From the NCBI RefSeq assembly GCF_000001735.4, contig NC_003070.9:8680001-8744000 (forward strand): a stretch of DNA of 64,000 nt, read 5' to 3'. This DNA is from Arabidopsis thaliana (lineage: Eukaryota > Streptophyta > Magnoliopsida > Brassicales > Brassicaceae). A program made the position numbers and the translations under genes. Under the pieces are notes generated by a model that was given only the letters and a program-made list of their open reading frames with translations, did no database searches and was not told where the DNA came from. Positions 1 through 11,077 of the stretch are shown one piece after another. How positions within the stretch are numbered: the first letter of the stretch is position 1; every line of letters begins with the position of its first letter.

Positions 1-1670
1 GGACATGGCTTTCTATGATATAAAGCTACCTTTTTCTGGAGTGACATTTTACATTGTCATTTATTTCTCCGAACCACTAAGCCTTGGTTCTGACCAAAAG
101 CGGTCTTTCAATGTTTACTATGAGGACAAGCAAGTGGGTTCAGATCTAATTGTGCCACCTTTCGGGGCAGTGACTCAAGCTTCTTTGAGGGATGTGGTGA
201 AGACTGAGCTTGCCTATCTGACTTTTGAAGCTACACCAGACTCGACTTTGGACCCACTCATCAACGCTCTCGAGCTCTATGTCATTAGTAATAGTGGTGG
301 AAGTGGAAACGGGACGAATTCAACAAGCACGAGCGGTGGTGGCAGCCCTAGTCCTGGTGGTGGTAGTGGCAGCCCCCCTAGCACTGGCGGTGGTAGTGGC
401 AGCCCCCCTAGCACAGGCGGTGGTGGTGGCAGCCCAAGCAAGGGCGGTGGTGGAGGCAAATCCGGTAATTATTCTTTTCATTATCTTATATATATGTTGT
501 AAAATACGGTTAATTTTAATAATTTTGGTTTGAGATAAATAATGAATAGAAGAGGCTACTAATTCTGACAATAATAAGAAAACGGTTTGTTTTGTAGAAA
601 AGATATCAATCTATATATTAATATATAAATCTATATATATAAGTAACTCTACTCTAGTGGTTCTTTAAAATATATGGATACTGAATTGAAAGGGAGGAAC
701 TCGTGTGGGTATATTAATTAGGATGCAAGATTTAGCTTCTAGTTATTGACGATCAACTGCCTTTTATCAACATGCAAGATCATAACTAGGCTTAAAGGTT
801 AGAAGAATGGGAAGTGTTTAACCAAAAACTTTCATTGTAAAACATAGCCGACTAGGAGGCGGTTTAGTCCGACTTTGAGCCGTCATTTTTCTAGATAGAT
901 TGGTCAAAAACATGCTCTCCAAATTACTAGCTCCGTAAGAAAATTGACTTAAACTGAAAACTAAAATTATAAGTCACTTTTCTTCGTTTGAACGATATTT
1001 TAGGAGGAAGCAATAATGGAGATGGAGGAACCAACAAAGCTAGTGAAGATGAAAAATCTGCAGGCATATCAGTTCTCAATATTTTTTTTAATTAAGATGT
1101 TTTTTTCCATATTAGGACTTTTAGAAGAATAGTCACTTAATATAGTTTGGGACAATTTCTAGAGATTATTTTCAAAGTTTTTGTCGTATAACAATATCAT
1201 TTATATATAAAAAAAAAACATTTATGAAGCTTTGGATGTTAATAATCATGTTATTATTGTTATCAAATGATATGAGATCGTTGGTTCGAGTCTAATATGT
1301 GGTACGTTTGTGTTTGTGTATGAAGATTCTTCAGGTAAATCAGGAGAGGAGAAAAGCAGCAGCAACTTAGCTTTACCTCTTGGAATTTCATTACCGACTT
1401 TGTTAAGTCTTGGAGCTGGTGGTTGGGGCGTCTGGAAATATTTCATCAAACCTAGGCGCCACCCGGAATCAGAATGTTCGTATTCTCCTTTTATTTTTAT
1501 TTTTATAAACTTATTGCAATAAATCTTATTAATTTGAATTTCTACTATAATTTTTATTTGAATTAACTAATGTATATAAATATTTATTTATGGTTGCAGT
1601 GCCACTCAAACAGAATATAAGTTTACAAGTGAATATGGGAAACGCAACAGTAGTGAATGCTGGGCAATGA
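1..1670 (+). CDS. Malectin-like domain membrane protein (3' part; 5' end outside window)
   Basis: Only the C-terminal part is present. Exon 1-464 encodes the end of a malectin-like carbohydrate-binding domain of the kind found in plant LRR-malectin proteins (YFSEPLSLGS, then RSFNVYYED and DPLINALELYVISN), followed by a Gly/Ser/Pro-rich linker. Likely further exons are 1004 to 1042 or 1063, 1335-1475 and 1600-1670 (stop TGA 1668-1670). The third carries a hydrophobic stretch (LALPLGISLPTLLSLGAGG) followed by basic residues, so a single C-terminal membrane anchor is likely. There is no kinase domain. The donor of the second exon is uncertain: GT at 1043 and GC at 1064 both keep frame. The ligand is unknown; family members are assumed to bind di-glucose-like sugars. 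I recall this locus as At1g24485. Confidence 0.75.
356..442 (+). repeat. In-frame 30-bp tandem repeat in the Gly/Ser/Pro linker
   Basis: Two nearly identical 30-nt units (356-385 and 386-415) encode GGGSGSPPST, followed by a partial third unit (416-442, GGGGGSPSK). The unit length is a multiple of three, so copy changes alter only linker length. Confidence 0.85.
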
Positions 1671-2363
1671 CGACGACTTACATCTACTACATGCGGATCC
1701 ATCATCACTCATCACCCTCCAATATATGTTATTCTTTTTTTCTCCTGATTTATTGGTTGTTAGATGTAATTTATACTATTTCAGTCTTTTCATCGTATGT
1801 TTCACATATTTTTATACTTAAACAAAAATCACTAACAATCATGAAATGTTTATCTCTATGGTTTTCTCCACCAAAGTTCGGGTATAGATATTAGTGTTAC
1901 TTTTCGTTGTAGAATTTAATTGGTTATAGTTGTTAACGAGTGATTTATAGGTTGTGAATGGTGACTAAAACCGTATCCAAAACCGTATCGTAACAGTGTT
2001 GTAACAATATCAAAATTTTTACATATATATATGTATTTATGTATTTTTGTTATTATTTGAACCGCACTGCACTTTTCCCGCATCGCAAAACACAGTCACC
2101 ATTCGGAGCCATAGTTTATGTTGTTATATTTACCCTAGAAAAAGTCAATAAAAAAGGTGAGATATATAGTTTGTGTTGTTAGTTTTAAAAAATCAGAAAA
2201 ACAAAATTTGGTTTGCTCCACTTCTCAGTTCGGTCGGTCTCGCACACTGAGACGCAAAGCAAGAACACAACAACACAACAATACTGCCAACAAAATCCAA
2301 ATCTTCCCCATTTTGTCTTCTCAACCAAAACCCTAAAACTCTCCTTCCTTCTTCTCCCTAGAG
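1671..2363. other. Intergenic spacer upstream of ALB4
   Basis: Holds the 3' flank of the malectin-like gene, a short MITE-like element (1956-2104) and the ALB4 promoter and 5' leader. The small ORFs here have no recognisable protein content. Confidence 0.7.
1956..2104. mobile_element. Short MITE-like element with 11-bp perfect terminal inverted repeats
   Basis: GAATGGTGACT at 1956-1966 is matched by its exact reverse complement at 2094-2104. The interior is AT-rich with CCGC motifs near the right end (ccgcactgc, cccgcatcgc). The same type of end (tgtcaccattcg preceded by repeated CCGC) occurs in the tandem element at 10353-11800, so the two are probably related non-autonomous hAT-like elements. 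No clean 8-bp target-site duplication is visible, so the outer boundary may lie a few bases further out. Confidence 0.55.
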
Positions 2364-4966
2364 ATGTCTTCAACAATATCCCTAAAGCCGACGCACCTTA
2401 TCCTCTCCTCTTTCTCCACAGGCAAAGTCCTCCAATTCCGCCGCTCCCGTTTCAGCCACACACCGTCGTCGTCGTCGTCTCGTTATCGGACTCTCGTAGC
2501 TCAACTCGGGTTCAGACCAGATTCTTTTGATTTCATCAAGGACCATGCCGAGAATCTGCTGTACACGATCGCTGATGCCGCCGTTTCGTCCTCTGAAACC
2601 TTTGAATCTGTCGCCGGCACTACTACCAAAACGACCCAGAGCAATGATTGGTTCTCTGGTATTGCTAATTACATGGAAACTATTCTCAAGGTATTAAAAG
2701 TTTTGTCTTTTTTGGTTTAGAAAGAAATGAATTTTTGTGTAGCTATATGATTGATTTTGAATTGGATTGCAGGTTTTGAAAGATGGGTTATCAACTGTAC
2801 ATGTTCCTTATTCCTATGGTTTCGCTATCATTCTATTGACTGTGCTTGTTAAGGCTGCTACGTTCCCATTGACGAAAAAACAGGTTTTTAGTTTGTTTCT
2901 ATTGCTGCTAAGCCATGATATCATTTTTAGTCCATGTTATTGAATTGGTGGTTTATTCTCTACAGGTTGAATCTGCCATGGCTATGAAATCTTTGACGCC
3001 TCAAATAAAGGCTATTCAGGAACGGTATGCTGGTGATCAGGTGAAAAACAATTCTTCTATACTGTACACATGGGTTTTATTTGTCCTGATGCTATACTAA
3101 GTTATGTTTGCATCAATTCTTAGTTGATGGAGTTAAGGAAAAAGTAAGAACATGTGTGTTGCTATTGGTTCCACAATTGTGGAGGGATACTAATGAATAT
3201 AACAAATATTATAGCTTTACTATGTATGAATATAGCCCTCTTGTTTAAACAAATAGCTTCTTTATTTTTGTTTATCTTTGCAGGAGAAAATTCAGCTTGA
3301 AACTGCTAGATTGTATAAGCTTGCTGGAATAAATCCCCTTGCAGGTACAGTATGTTACTTCAGCTTATCGTATGTTTTTCCATTTGAGACAACATTTATG
3401 GTTAAGCTATATTTTCATTTATCTGTTAGGCTGCCTCCCCACACTAGCCACGATACCTGTCTGGATTGGGCTATATAGAGCCCTCTCAAATGTTGCAGAT
3501 GAGGTACCTGGAAATAACTATATCCTTTTGTATCTGTAAGTGCCTTGAGATTCTTTTTTGACAAGTAGTTGGATGCTTGTTTCTAACTTTAGGGGCTCTT
3601 AACGGAAGGTTTTTTCTGGATACCTTCTCTTGCTGGTCCAACGACTGTTGCTGCAAGACAGAATGGCAGTGGAATCTCATGGCTGTTCCCTTTCATTGTA
3701 AGTATCATTTGAAACTTGATATTTCGAAAATGGAATCTAGACTAGACTCATAGTTCTTACGAACTCTTATTCAGTTTAATTGTTCAAGCATATAAAACTG
3801 ATTAAAATGAATTATTGAAGAAAACTTGAGGGGAGTGGTGTCGGACCTCATCGCTGATGTCTACAAATTTCCATTTTATTTCTCAGGAGGGACACCCACC
3901 TCTCGGATGGCCAGACACATTAGCATATCTTGTCTTACCTCTATTGCTCGTCTTCTCTCAATACCTCTCCATTCAAATTATGCAGTCCTCGCAGGTATAG
4001 CATCATGTGGAATATGTGATAATAGTCTATTAGTAGTTACGTCTATGTTGAAAATGTGTACCACATTGGTGCCTGTGCTGAAAGCTCATTCCATTAAAGT
4101 ATAATTCAATCAACAACGAAATCCTTCTATGCAACAGAGAAATTTATGTTTCTTATCATTTTTTGTCAGAGTAATGATCCAGCCATGAAGAGCTCACAAG
4201 CAGTGACTAAGCTTCTTCCACTGATGATTGGCTATTTTGCATTATCAGTTCCTTCTGGTTTAAGTCTTTATTGGTGAGTCTAATTTTCTGTGGTTTTCGT
4301 GAGTGGTCAGCTTCCACTCGCTATTCTTCTCAGTTTTAAAGTGTTTTTGCAGGCTGACCAACAACATTTTGAGCACGGCACAGCAAGTATGGCTTCAAAA
4401 ATATGGTGGTGCTAAGAATCCAGTGGAGAAATTCACTAATTTGGTCACTAAGGAAGATAAAACACAACAAATTGAGAAGTCTTTTTCAGAACCACTAGTT
4501 CAGAAGTCTGTTTCAGAACTGAAAATACCAAGAGAGAAGGGTGGTGAAAAGGTGACCCCAGAATGCCCCAAACCTGGTGAAAGGTAACCAAATCTTCTAA
4601 AATGTGTCATCATTCGTTCCTAGAAGCTGTTTTTTTGTACTAACACGTCCATGTGATCCCAGGTTTAGGCTGCTGAAAGAGCAAGAAGCAAAGAGACGTC
4701 GAGAAAAAGAAGAGAGGCAGAAAGCTGAAGCAGCTCTATCTAATCAAAATACAGACAAAGCACATGAACAAGATGAAAAATCTGATACAGCCATTGTCGC
4801 TGAAGATGATAAAAAAACAGAACTTTCTGCTGTGGATGAAACATCCGATGGCACAGTAGCTGTGAATGGGAAGCCATCCATTCAAAAGGACGAGACTACG
4901 AATGGGACATTCGGCATTGGCCATGATACAGAACAACAGCATTCTCATGAAACAGAGAAGAGGTAA
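2364..4966 (+). CDS. ALB4: ALB4, Alb3/YidC/Oxa1-type thylakoid membrane insertase
   Basis: Ten exons: 2364-2690, 2773-2883, 2966-3040, 3284-3344, 3430-3503, 3593-3697, 3887-3994, 4170-4273, 4353-4583, 4663-4966. They join to 1500 nt, i.e. 499 aa, the length I recall for Arabidopsis ALB4 (At1g24490). The first ~60 residues are Ser/Thr/basic-rich and acid-poor, as in a chloroplast transit peptide. The YidC/Oxa1 core follows (e.g. MKSLTPQIKAIQERYAGDQ, then hydrophobic segments in the middle exons). The tail is long, charged and Lys/Glu-rich (residues ~345-499), as in Alb3 proteins, where it contacts other factors. Known role of the family: insertion and assembly of thylakoid membrane proteins, including ATP synthase and cytochrome b6f. 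All introns are GT-AG. Confidence 0.95.
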
Positions 4967-5503
4967 AGACTCATGTTTTCATGTCTTAAGGCGAAGCCAA
5001 ACAAACAAAGAGGAATTGAGATTTGAATAAGACGAGGAGAAATCTTGGTACTCAGGCCTTGTAGTCCCTCTGCAACAGATTTCGAAGTTTATAGATCTTA
5101 AGAGTGGGAAACATTAGTCTTCAGGGTTTAGATTTTGTGTACAAAGACCATAGCAGATGGGTATTTGAAGCCTTCGAAGCTTGGTTTCATATTTCTTATG
5201 TTCTTATGTACAAGCAAACAATTACTTTTGTCCTCGTTCACTGGTGTTACACTAATACGATAATAGTTTAGTCTACAGTATGAGACCTGCATCAGTTACT
5301 AAATCGAAAAGAAAATGCAAACGAGTGCTTCGATCTGTGGACAAGTACACACAAAAATTAAGATCTGACGATGTTCTTAAATAGAAGGTTGCAAAACAAA
5401 GGGAACAAGTCAAGGATAACGATGTCGAAGGGTATCAAAAGCTAATAGAAAGCAAACAAAAAACACCGAAGAAGCCAAAGGTTAGGACAAAGGTAGCAAC
5501 AAA
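4967..5503. other. Convergent 3' intergenic region between ALB4 and CCT5
   Basis: Tail-to-tail spacer of 537 bp holding both 3' UTRs. No gene or repeat was seen. Confidence 0.75.
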
Positions 5504-8101
5504 TCAGTATTCAGAATTGGAGATGACATCGTCGATCTTTAGAATCATCTTAACGACTTGCGTAGCTAGCAAAATTTGTTGCTGTTTCCCGATCAATGTT
5601 TCAAACACATTTTGCTCCCTCATATCGTTTGTTCCCACGTCATTGCAATCTATTCCATAGAAGGGAATATTCTCCTGTTCATCAAAACCCAATGTTTGTT
5701 CAGTCACCGAACAAGCAAGTCAATGATATAGATAATAAAGTTCGTCGTTTACTAACCTTAATTTGCTGAGATTTAACCGCAGAGAGTGTCTCAATGGGCT
5801 GTAATCCACTGTTCTCTGCAAGAGCCATAGGGACAGAGTCCAAAGCTTCTGCAAACGCCCTAATTGCATACTGTAAATGAGGAAGTATTTATACATGATT
5901 AGTATTCAGAGTTACAATTTGAGAAACAAATGATTTCATTTCAGGGTATCAAAGAGGAAAGATCATATTTTACCTGCTCCACGCCAGGGTATTTATCAGC
6001 AGCTGCATCAACCGCAAGTGAGCAAGCGATTTCAGCTGCCCCACCTCCATAAACAATTGATTTGTTGCGGATGAGATTCCTAGCCACACACAGAGCATCG
6101 TGGATACTACGTTTCGTCTCTTCTATCATCATTTTGTTACCTAAACCATATTCCGCAACAAATCGTTGGATCAATCAGTTATACAATATCGTTGTCCACC
6201 ATATACTTAGAAGGCATTAGATTCAGTACATCGATGTTTATCTCTCATCAGCTATTCAAAAGTCAAAACAGTGCTGCTAAAGTGCTAATAAGTACAAAAG
6301 ACAAGGCGATTACCTCCACGGATGAAAACAGTGACAGCTTTTGAGTTCGCACAGTGCTCAATATACAGCATTCGTTCTTTTGTTGTGCCAAAAGATTTCT
6401 CACGAACCACGCCAGCCTAAATATATCAGGAAATGTTGGGTTTCAATGGTCTGTTTAAAATCTAATTAACATTTTACAAGCAAAACCTAGTGAAAGTAAA
6501 AAAAATACCTTCCCTAACTTCTCTGGGGTCAACTCCTGGAATCTTGGAACAATTCTACCGCCTACAAAAAGAAAAATTTCTGATCAGCTTTGCATAACTG
6601 ATACAAACACTAGCATTAGATGCTTAAGAGTACTTTACTTACCTGTGGCTATTGCGATAAGTTCTAATTCAACACCCCCTACCCATCTGACAGCAGGCAA
6701 ATTCCTGTGCATCAATAGATGGTTTGCCTCATCATCGAATCCCCATTGGCAAATAACCAGCGTAGCACCAACATCCTGCAAAGTTAAAATCATAAGGGTC
6801 ATACATAAATCATATCATAAAATGCATTGTGGTACTAATGACCATTGTCAAAAGGATTTCTTCAGTAGCTTACTCAACATCCAACTGACAATATAAATTA
6901 ATACAAATTAAAACCTACCTTGCACTTTTGTACCATCTCATCGAAATATTGCTGCTCTTGCTTGCGCAATGTCTCAAACTTTTCCACTGTATCAATGTCC
7001 ACCTTATGCTTAGTCTTCGGCTTCGGTGGCTCAAAGGGACAAGTCAAAATGGCAATGTGGGCATCTTCAATCTGCTTTGGCATTTGCGGATGACTCATAT
7101 CTTTGTCAATCAGTATTCCATAAATAAGCTCAGTGTCCTCCAACTTTCCCCCAACTTTCCCCTCTACTTTGATCAGATCTAAGTTAACATCCCTCCTCTC
7201 TAAATCAGCAACAGCAAGAACCGCTTTAACAGCAATCTCAGCTAAGCTGCGCTTGCATCGATTCACACTGTAACAATGAGCAAGAAAGAGTTAAGACAGT
7301 ATACTATAAACCAAGTAAAAACAAGCAACAACTATTGAAAAGTAGCCTGAATATCAAAAAGGAACATTACATCTTCGAGGACAGAGTAGTCATGCAAGTC
7401 TGAACCAGAGGCTCATAATTATTAACATCGAATTCAAACTTTTGGGCAATACGCTCCAAATGCTCAACAGCCACCCTAGAAGCCATCTCATATCCTTCAG
7501 CAATACGAATGGGATGAATTCCTCTATCTAACTGACGTTCAGCTTGCTCAAGAAGTGCACCAGCCATAACAACAACACCTGTTGTTCCATCACCAATTTC
7601 ATAATCCTGACTCCGCGACAGTTCCACCATTAGTTTCGCAATCTGGTTGTCAACATCCATTTGCTCCAATATCGTAGCACCATCGTTTGCTGCAAAAGCA
7701 AAACAAAGGCGAGGTTACAAACAATATACAAGTAGTAGTAGAGCTGAGCTAAGTTAACAGACATAGCGAATCGATTTTCAAAAAGTAGATGGATCTATTC
7801 ATCAAACTACGGCATCAACATAGTAAACACTATGCCAAGTAAACAAGAGCGAAACTAGAAATTTAAAAGCAGATATGAAGAAATCAAAAGGAAGAAACGA
7901 ACTGATGGTGATGTCTCCGTCAGGTCCTTGAAGCATCTTATCCATTCCTTTGGGTCCAAGAGAGGATCGAAGGATCCGAGCCACGGCTTTACCAGCGGCG
8001 ATATTGGCTTTCTGAGCATCGATTCCTCTAAGACGAGTCTTTTGATCTTGCTCTCTCAGTATAATGAACGGACGCCCGAACTCATCGAACGCCAGCGCCA
8101 T
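5504..8101 (-). CDS. CCT5: CCT5, epsilon subunit of the cytosolic chaperonin TRiC/CCT
   Basis: Nine exons in gene order: 8101-7903, 7689-7371, 7267-6919, 6775-6643, 6561-6509, 6416-6314, 6140-5974, 5870-5757, 5674-5504. Total 1608 nt, 535 aa, matching the recalled Arabidopsis CCT5 (At1g24510). Group II chaperonin signatures are clear: [11 protein letters not shown] near residue 50, [11 protein letters not shown] near 68, the ATP-hydrolysis motif GDGTTGVVV at ~99-107, and [13 protein letters not shown] in the C-terminal equatorial domain. The product is one of eight paralogous subunits forming the double-ring ATP-dependent folding chamber for actin, tubulin and other cytosolic clients. All introns are GT-AG and no lesion was seen. 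It shares a divergent promoter region with BCP1. Confidence 0.96.
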
Positions 8102-8251
8102 TTTCGAGCTTCTCTCGATCCGATCGAACTATAGATCTTGGGTTTTTTTTGTTTCCTAGTGCACTGGAGAGGAAAAAAAAAAGTTGAAATGGGGAAAAAA
8201 GCGAGAAGAAGAATGTCTGGAAGATTTGAGAGCTTAAAGTGGTCGAGTGTA

Positions 8252-8341
8252 AAACCCTAACTCGCTGTTGATGGCAGAATCGTAAATCGGAATTGATTCA
8301 TGGGCCTAACAAGACGTTTGGGCTTATGGGTTTAAAGCCCA
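8252..8341. promoter_or_regulatory. Telo-box plus three site II elements (CCT5 promoter)
   Basis: AAACCCTA at 8252-8259, TGGGCC at 8301-8306, TGGGCT at 8319-8324 and AGCCCA (reverse TGGGCT) at 8336-8341. This pairing is known from promoters of plant translation and proliferation genes, bound by TCP and telo-box factors, and fits a housekeeping chaperonin. It lies 150-240 bp upstream of the CCT5 start codon. Confidence 0.6.
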
Positions 8342-8595
8342 TCTGATATAAGATGAATAGAATGTTCATGGCAATACTATCATAATTTGGTTCTTTAATA
8401 AGACACTCGTTAATACGACGATTTGAAGTTGAACGAATGGTTTCATATTCATTCGCATGTTCACCAATCAAAATCTATATCTGAACAAGTCCATTTTTAG
8501 GTACTCCAGTAGATTTACATTGGATTGTAAGGTAATCCTACATCTTAGTTCAAACGTTTTCTATTTTATTTTTGGTCTTGATCACAAAACACAAC

Positions 8596-8604
8596 TATAT
8601 ATAC
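8596..8604 (+). promoter_or_regulatory. TATA box of BCP1
   Basis: TATATATAC about 95 bp upstream of the BCP1 ATG, leaving room for a 60-70 nt leader. Identified by position and sequence only. Confidence 0.5.
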
Positions 8605-8698
8605 ATATCAAACTCATCTTCGGAAATCATCACAATCAATAAACCTCAAACCCTAAAATAAATTAAACGAGTTCTACGTAAGAAGGAGAGAGAGAAGA

Positions 8699-9058
8699 AT
8701 GGGTCGCCAAAACATTGTCGTCGTGGTTGCCCTCGTCTTCATGGCCATCATTGGCCTTGCCGCAGCTGCCTCCTCTCCATCTCCTTCAGCGTCTCCCTCC
8801 AAAGCTCCAGCTGCCTCCAAAACCGATCATGTCGAGGCTCCAGTCACCGATGACCAAATCGGAACCACCGATGACGATGCAGCTCCTACTCCTGGTGACG
8901 GTGACGTTGCAGTGGCTGGTCCTCTAGGAAGTGACTCCTCGTACGACAATGCGCCTACAGGCTCTGCTGATTCTGCCAAAAGCGGTGCGGCAGCTCTTGG
9001 CGTCTCTGCGGTCGTCGTTGGTGTTACATCCATTGCTGGTTCTTTCTTGTTACTCTAA
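8699..9058 (+). CDS. BCP1: BCP1, small arabinogalactan-type pollen protein, predicted GPI-anchored
   Basis: Intronless, 119 aa. An N-terminal signal peptide (residues ~1-24, ending LAAAAS) is followed by a Pro/Ser/Ala-rich stretch ([16 protein letters not shown]) typical of arabinogalactan glycomodules. Next come an acidic Asp-rich middle and a hydrophobic C-terminus ([18 protein letters not shown]) typical of a GPI attachment signal. It matches the recalled Arabidopsis homologue of Brassica campestris pollen protein 1 (At1g24520), which is expressed in tapetum and microspores and needed for pollen development. The product should sit on the outer face of the plasma membrane. Start choice is clear: the leader purine tract ends directly at the ATG. 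Confidence 0.9.
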
Positions 9059-9398
9059 GTTGGGCATTGTTTTATGATAAGAAGGTTATTTTAAACGAAG
9101 ATTATTTATATGTAAGGATGATTGTGATGATCTTGTTGTAATTTGTTTCTCCTTTGTTAGGAGAAACGTTGTCTTTGTAATAATACTGAAAAAAAAAACT
9201 TTTCACTAACGGTGTTTAGATACAAAATTCTGAATTGAATATAATAATATACGATTTCGGGGTCAAAAGCCATAATAATTAATTAAGTAAAATTGTAACC
9301 ATCGTGTATAAATCTTAATCAAAATGCAAACAAAAAAAAAACAAGAAAAAAATATCCTAATCAAAATGCATATATTTATGCATTTAGGGACGTTAAGA

Positions 9399-9479
9399 TT
9401 ACTCAAACTCTCTATCACTAGAGGAGATGATACAAGATTTAAGACTAGCCTTTGCCAGAGAATCAGCCAAAGTGTTCTC
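9399..9479 (-). pseudogene. LINE-derived RNase H C-terminal remnant
   Basis: On the minus strand the residues ENTLADSLAKASLKSC are followed by a serine-rich end and a stop at 9399-9401. The motif ADSLAKASL is typical of the C-terminal end of the RNase H-like domain of plant LINE ORF2 proteins. The upstream part of the domain cannot be followed, so this is a short, old 3' fragment. It could instead be a chance or host RNase H-like fragment. Confidence 0.45.
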
Positions 9480-10352
9480 GGATAGAAATACCAAATAAAA
9501 GAAAAGGACATATTTTTTAAACTCCAAATAATAACTCAAACTAATAGACTAGATTGAAAATAAGTTTTGTCTCCAGAGAAAGAAAATATATTACATTGGA
9601 ATTTTAAAGGTGTGAATGTGATGAGGAGCCAATTTCATGGTTGGGTTTGGGGAGCTTCCACTATAGAAGCTCAGCGAGGGACCCATACAAGGAGTGAAGG
9701 AAGAGCCGTACGCGTAGTAGTGTATACGGGTTCGTATTGGTGTGTTGCACTTTTGGTCCTAAACTCAACTAATAATACCTATTTTCTTTTTCTTTTTCCT
9801 TTTTCTTTTTCGATCTCTTTCTTTCTTTAGGATCTCTTTAGTCTTATCTATCAAAATACCACTTCGTATTTGGGGTATTCCTATCAATAACCAACCATAC
9901 AAAGCATCAATGCATCATTCTCATATTCATATATCATACTTGATAAAGAAAGTTCCATATTCACTGACTGTCCAGATATTTATTATTTGAAAAGAAAAAA
10001 ATTGTTCAACGATTTAAAGAGAAGTTTTTGAAATGACCATGTAAAAAGTGATGATTTTAAAGTAAAAGAGATCAAAAGGCATAGGAGTGCTCTTTCGAAC
10101 TTGACACCTATTGCAAGATATTTAAACTTTCGAGAATGTTGCTCTTCTATGATATTTTCATTAAAATTTAAATAAAGAAAATAAATATCCTCATTTCAAC
10201 TTGAACCACCACTCACAAGAGTCTAATCAACACTTAAAATCATTTTGTTCCAACAAATATCTAAGTTAATTCAAAAATACTTATCAAATTATAGGGTATA
10301 TATTTAAAACAAAATTCTAAAATTCCATAAGAACGCCTACGAACGTACCAAT

Positions 10353-11077
10353 CTAAGGCCTTGATTGGAGACATATATAAGTGCGTATTTCAATAGCTTT
10401 TTTGGAAAACCTCAATATGTCACCAATCACAGTTATTTTGTCAATTGCGTTATTTTTCAGAAAACAAAAAAAGTAATGTTGCGTTTTTTAAAGTAAGAAC
10501 ATTAATCAATGAAAACGCACTTATTTATCCAGCAAGTAATAAGCAGCGGTTCAAATAAAAATCCGCACTTGACAAAGAAAAAAAGTAATTTTTTTTTTAT
10601 TAAATTTATGAAAATAGAAAAATGCTTAATAACAACCACTAATTAATACTTGAGTGGTTTGATACAACAGTTTATTAGAACTAAATTAACAATTAACAAG
10701 TTGTAAAATAATCATTTTAGTCAATTTTTACTCAATAGTTTAAAAGAAAATTATAGGTTTAGCTATAACAAATTTCTAAAAAAATAGTAGATGAAAATAT
10801 TATTTCATTAACAATAAATGAAATTATATAGTTATAATTAAATTTATATTACTAATATATTTTGTTATCAATTATTTATCTTAAATATCTATTTACCAAT
10901 CAAACAAATTCCGCAAATTATTTTCTTACCAATCAAACATTATTCCGTACCGCTTATGCTATAAAAACCACACTTGTACCGCAAATATATTTCTCCCGCA
11001 TGTACCGCAGTTGGACCGTACCGCAGTATAAATCCGCTTTTCCCGCACTGCCAAATACGCTGTCACCATTCGACCCT
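10353..11077. mobile_element. Copy 1 of a tandem 725-bp hAT-like non-autonomous element
   Basis: Starts taaggccttgattggagaca and ends with CCGC-rich subterminal motifs and tgtcaccattcg. Read inward, the two ends resemble each other (aaggcc..gattggagaca versus aaggtccgaatggtgaca), making imperfect terminal inverted repeats. The left end has GCGT/GCGG motifs and the right end repeated taccgca/cccgca motifs, like subterminal transposase sites of hAT elements. No coding potential. A nearly identical copy follows immediately. Confidence 0.6.

Larger units (their letters stand above)
8102..8698. other. Divergent promoter region between CCT5 and BCP1
   Basis: Head-to-head spacer of 597 bp. The CCT5-proximal half carries a telo-box and site II elements; the BCP1-proximal half carries a TATA box. 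Confidence 0.7.

Noticed and set aside
225-533. Open frames on both strands over the Gly/Ser/Pro linker
   Set aside because: They are by-products of the repetitive GC-rich linker (poly-Pro, poly-Val/Ala) of the malectin-like gene.
1270-1300. tRNA-like T-loop sequence (ttggttcgagtc)
   Set aside because: No matching acceptor stem, D-arm or anticodon arm around it; it lies in an intron.
9652-9672. Short hairpin gagcttc / gaagctc, possible miRNA precursor
   Set aside because: Only 7 paired bases; no long foldback or miRNA-like duplex by eye.
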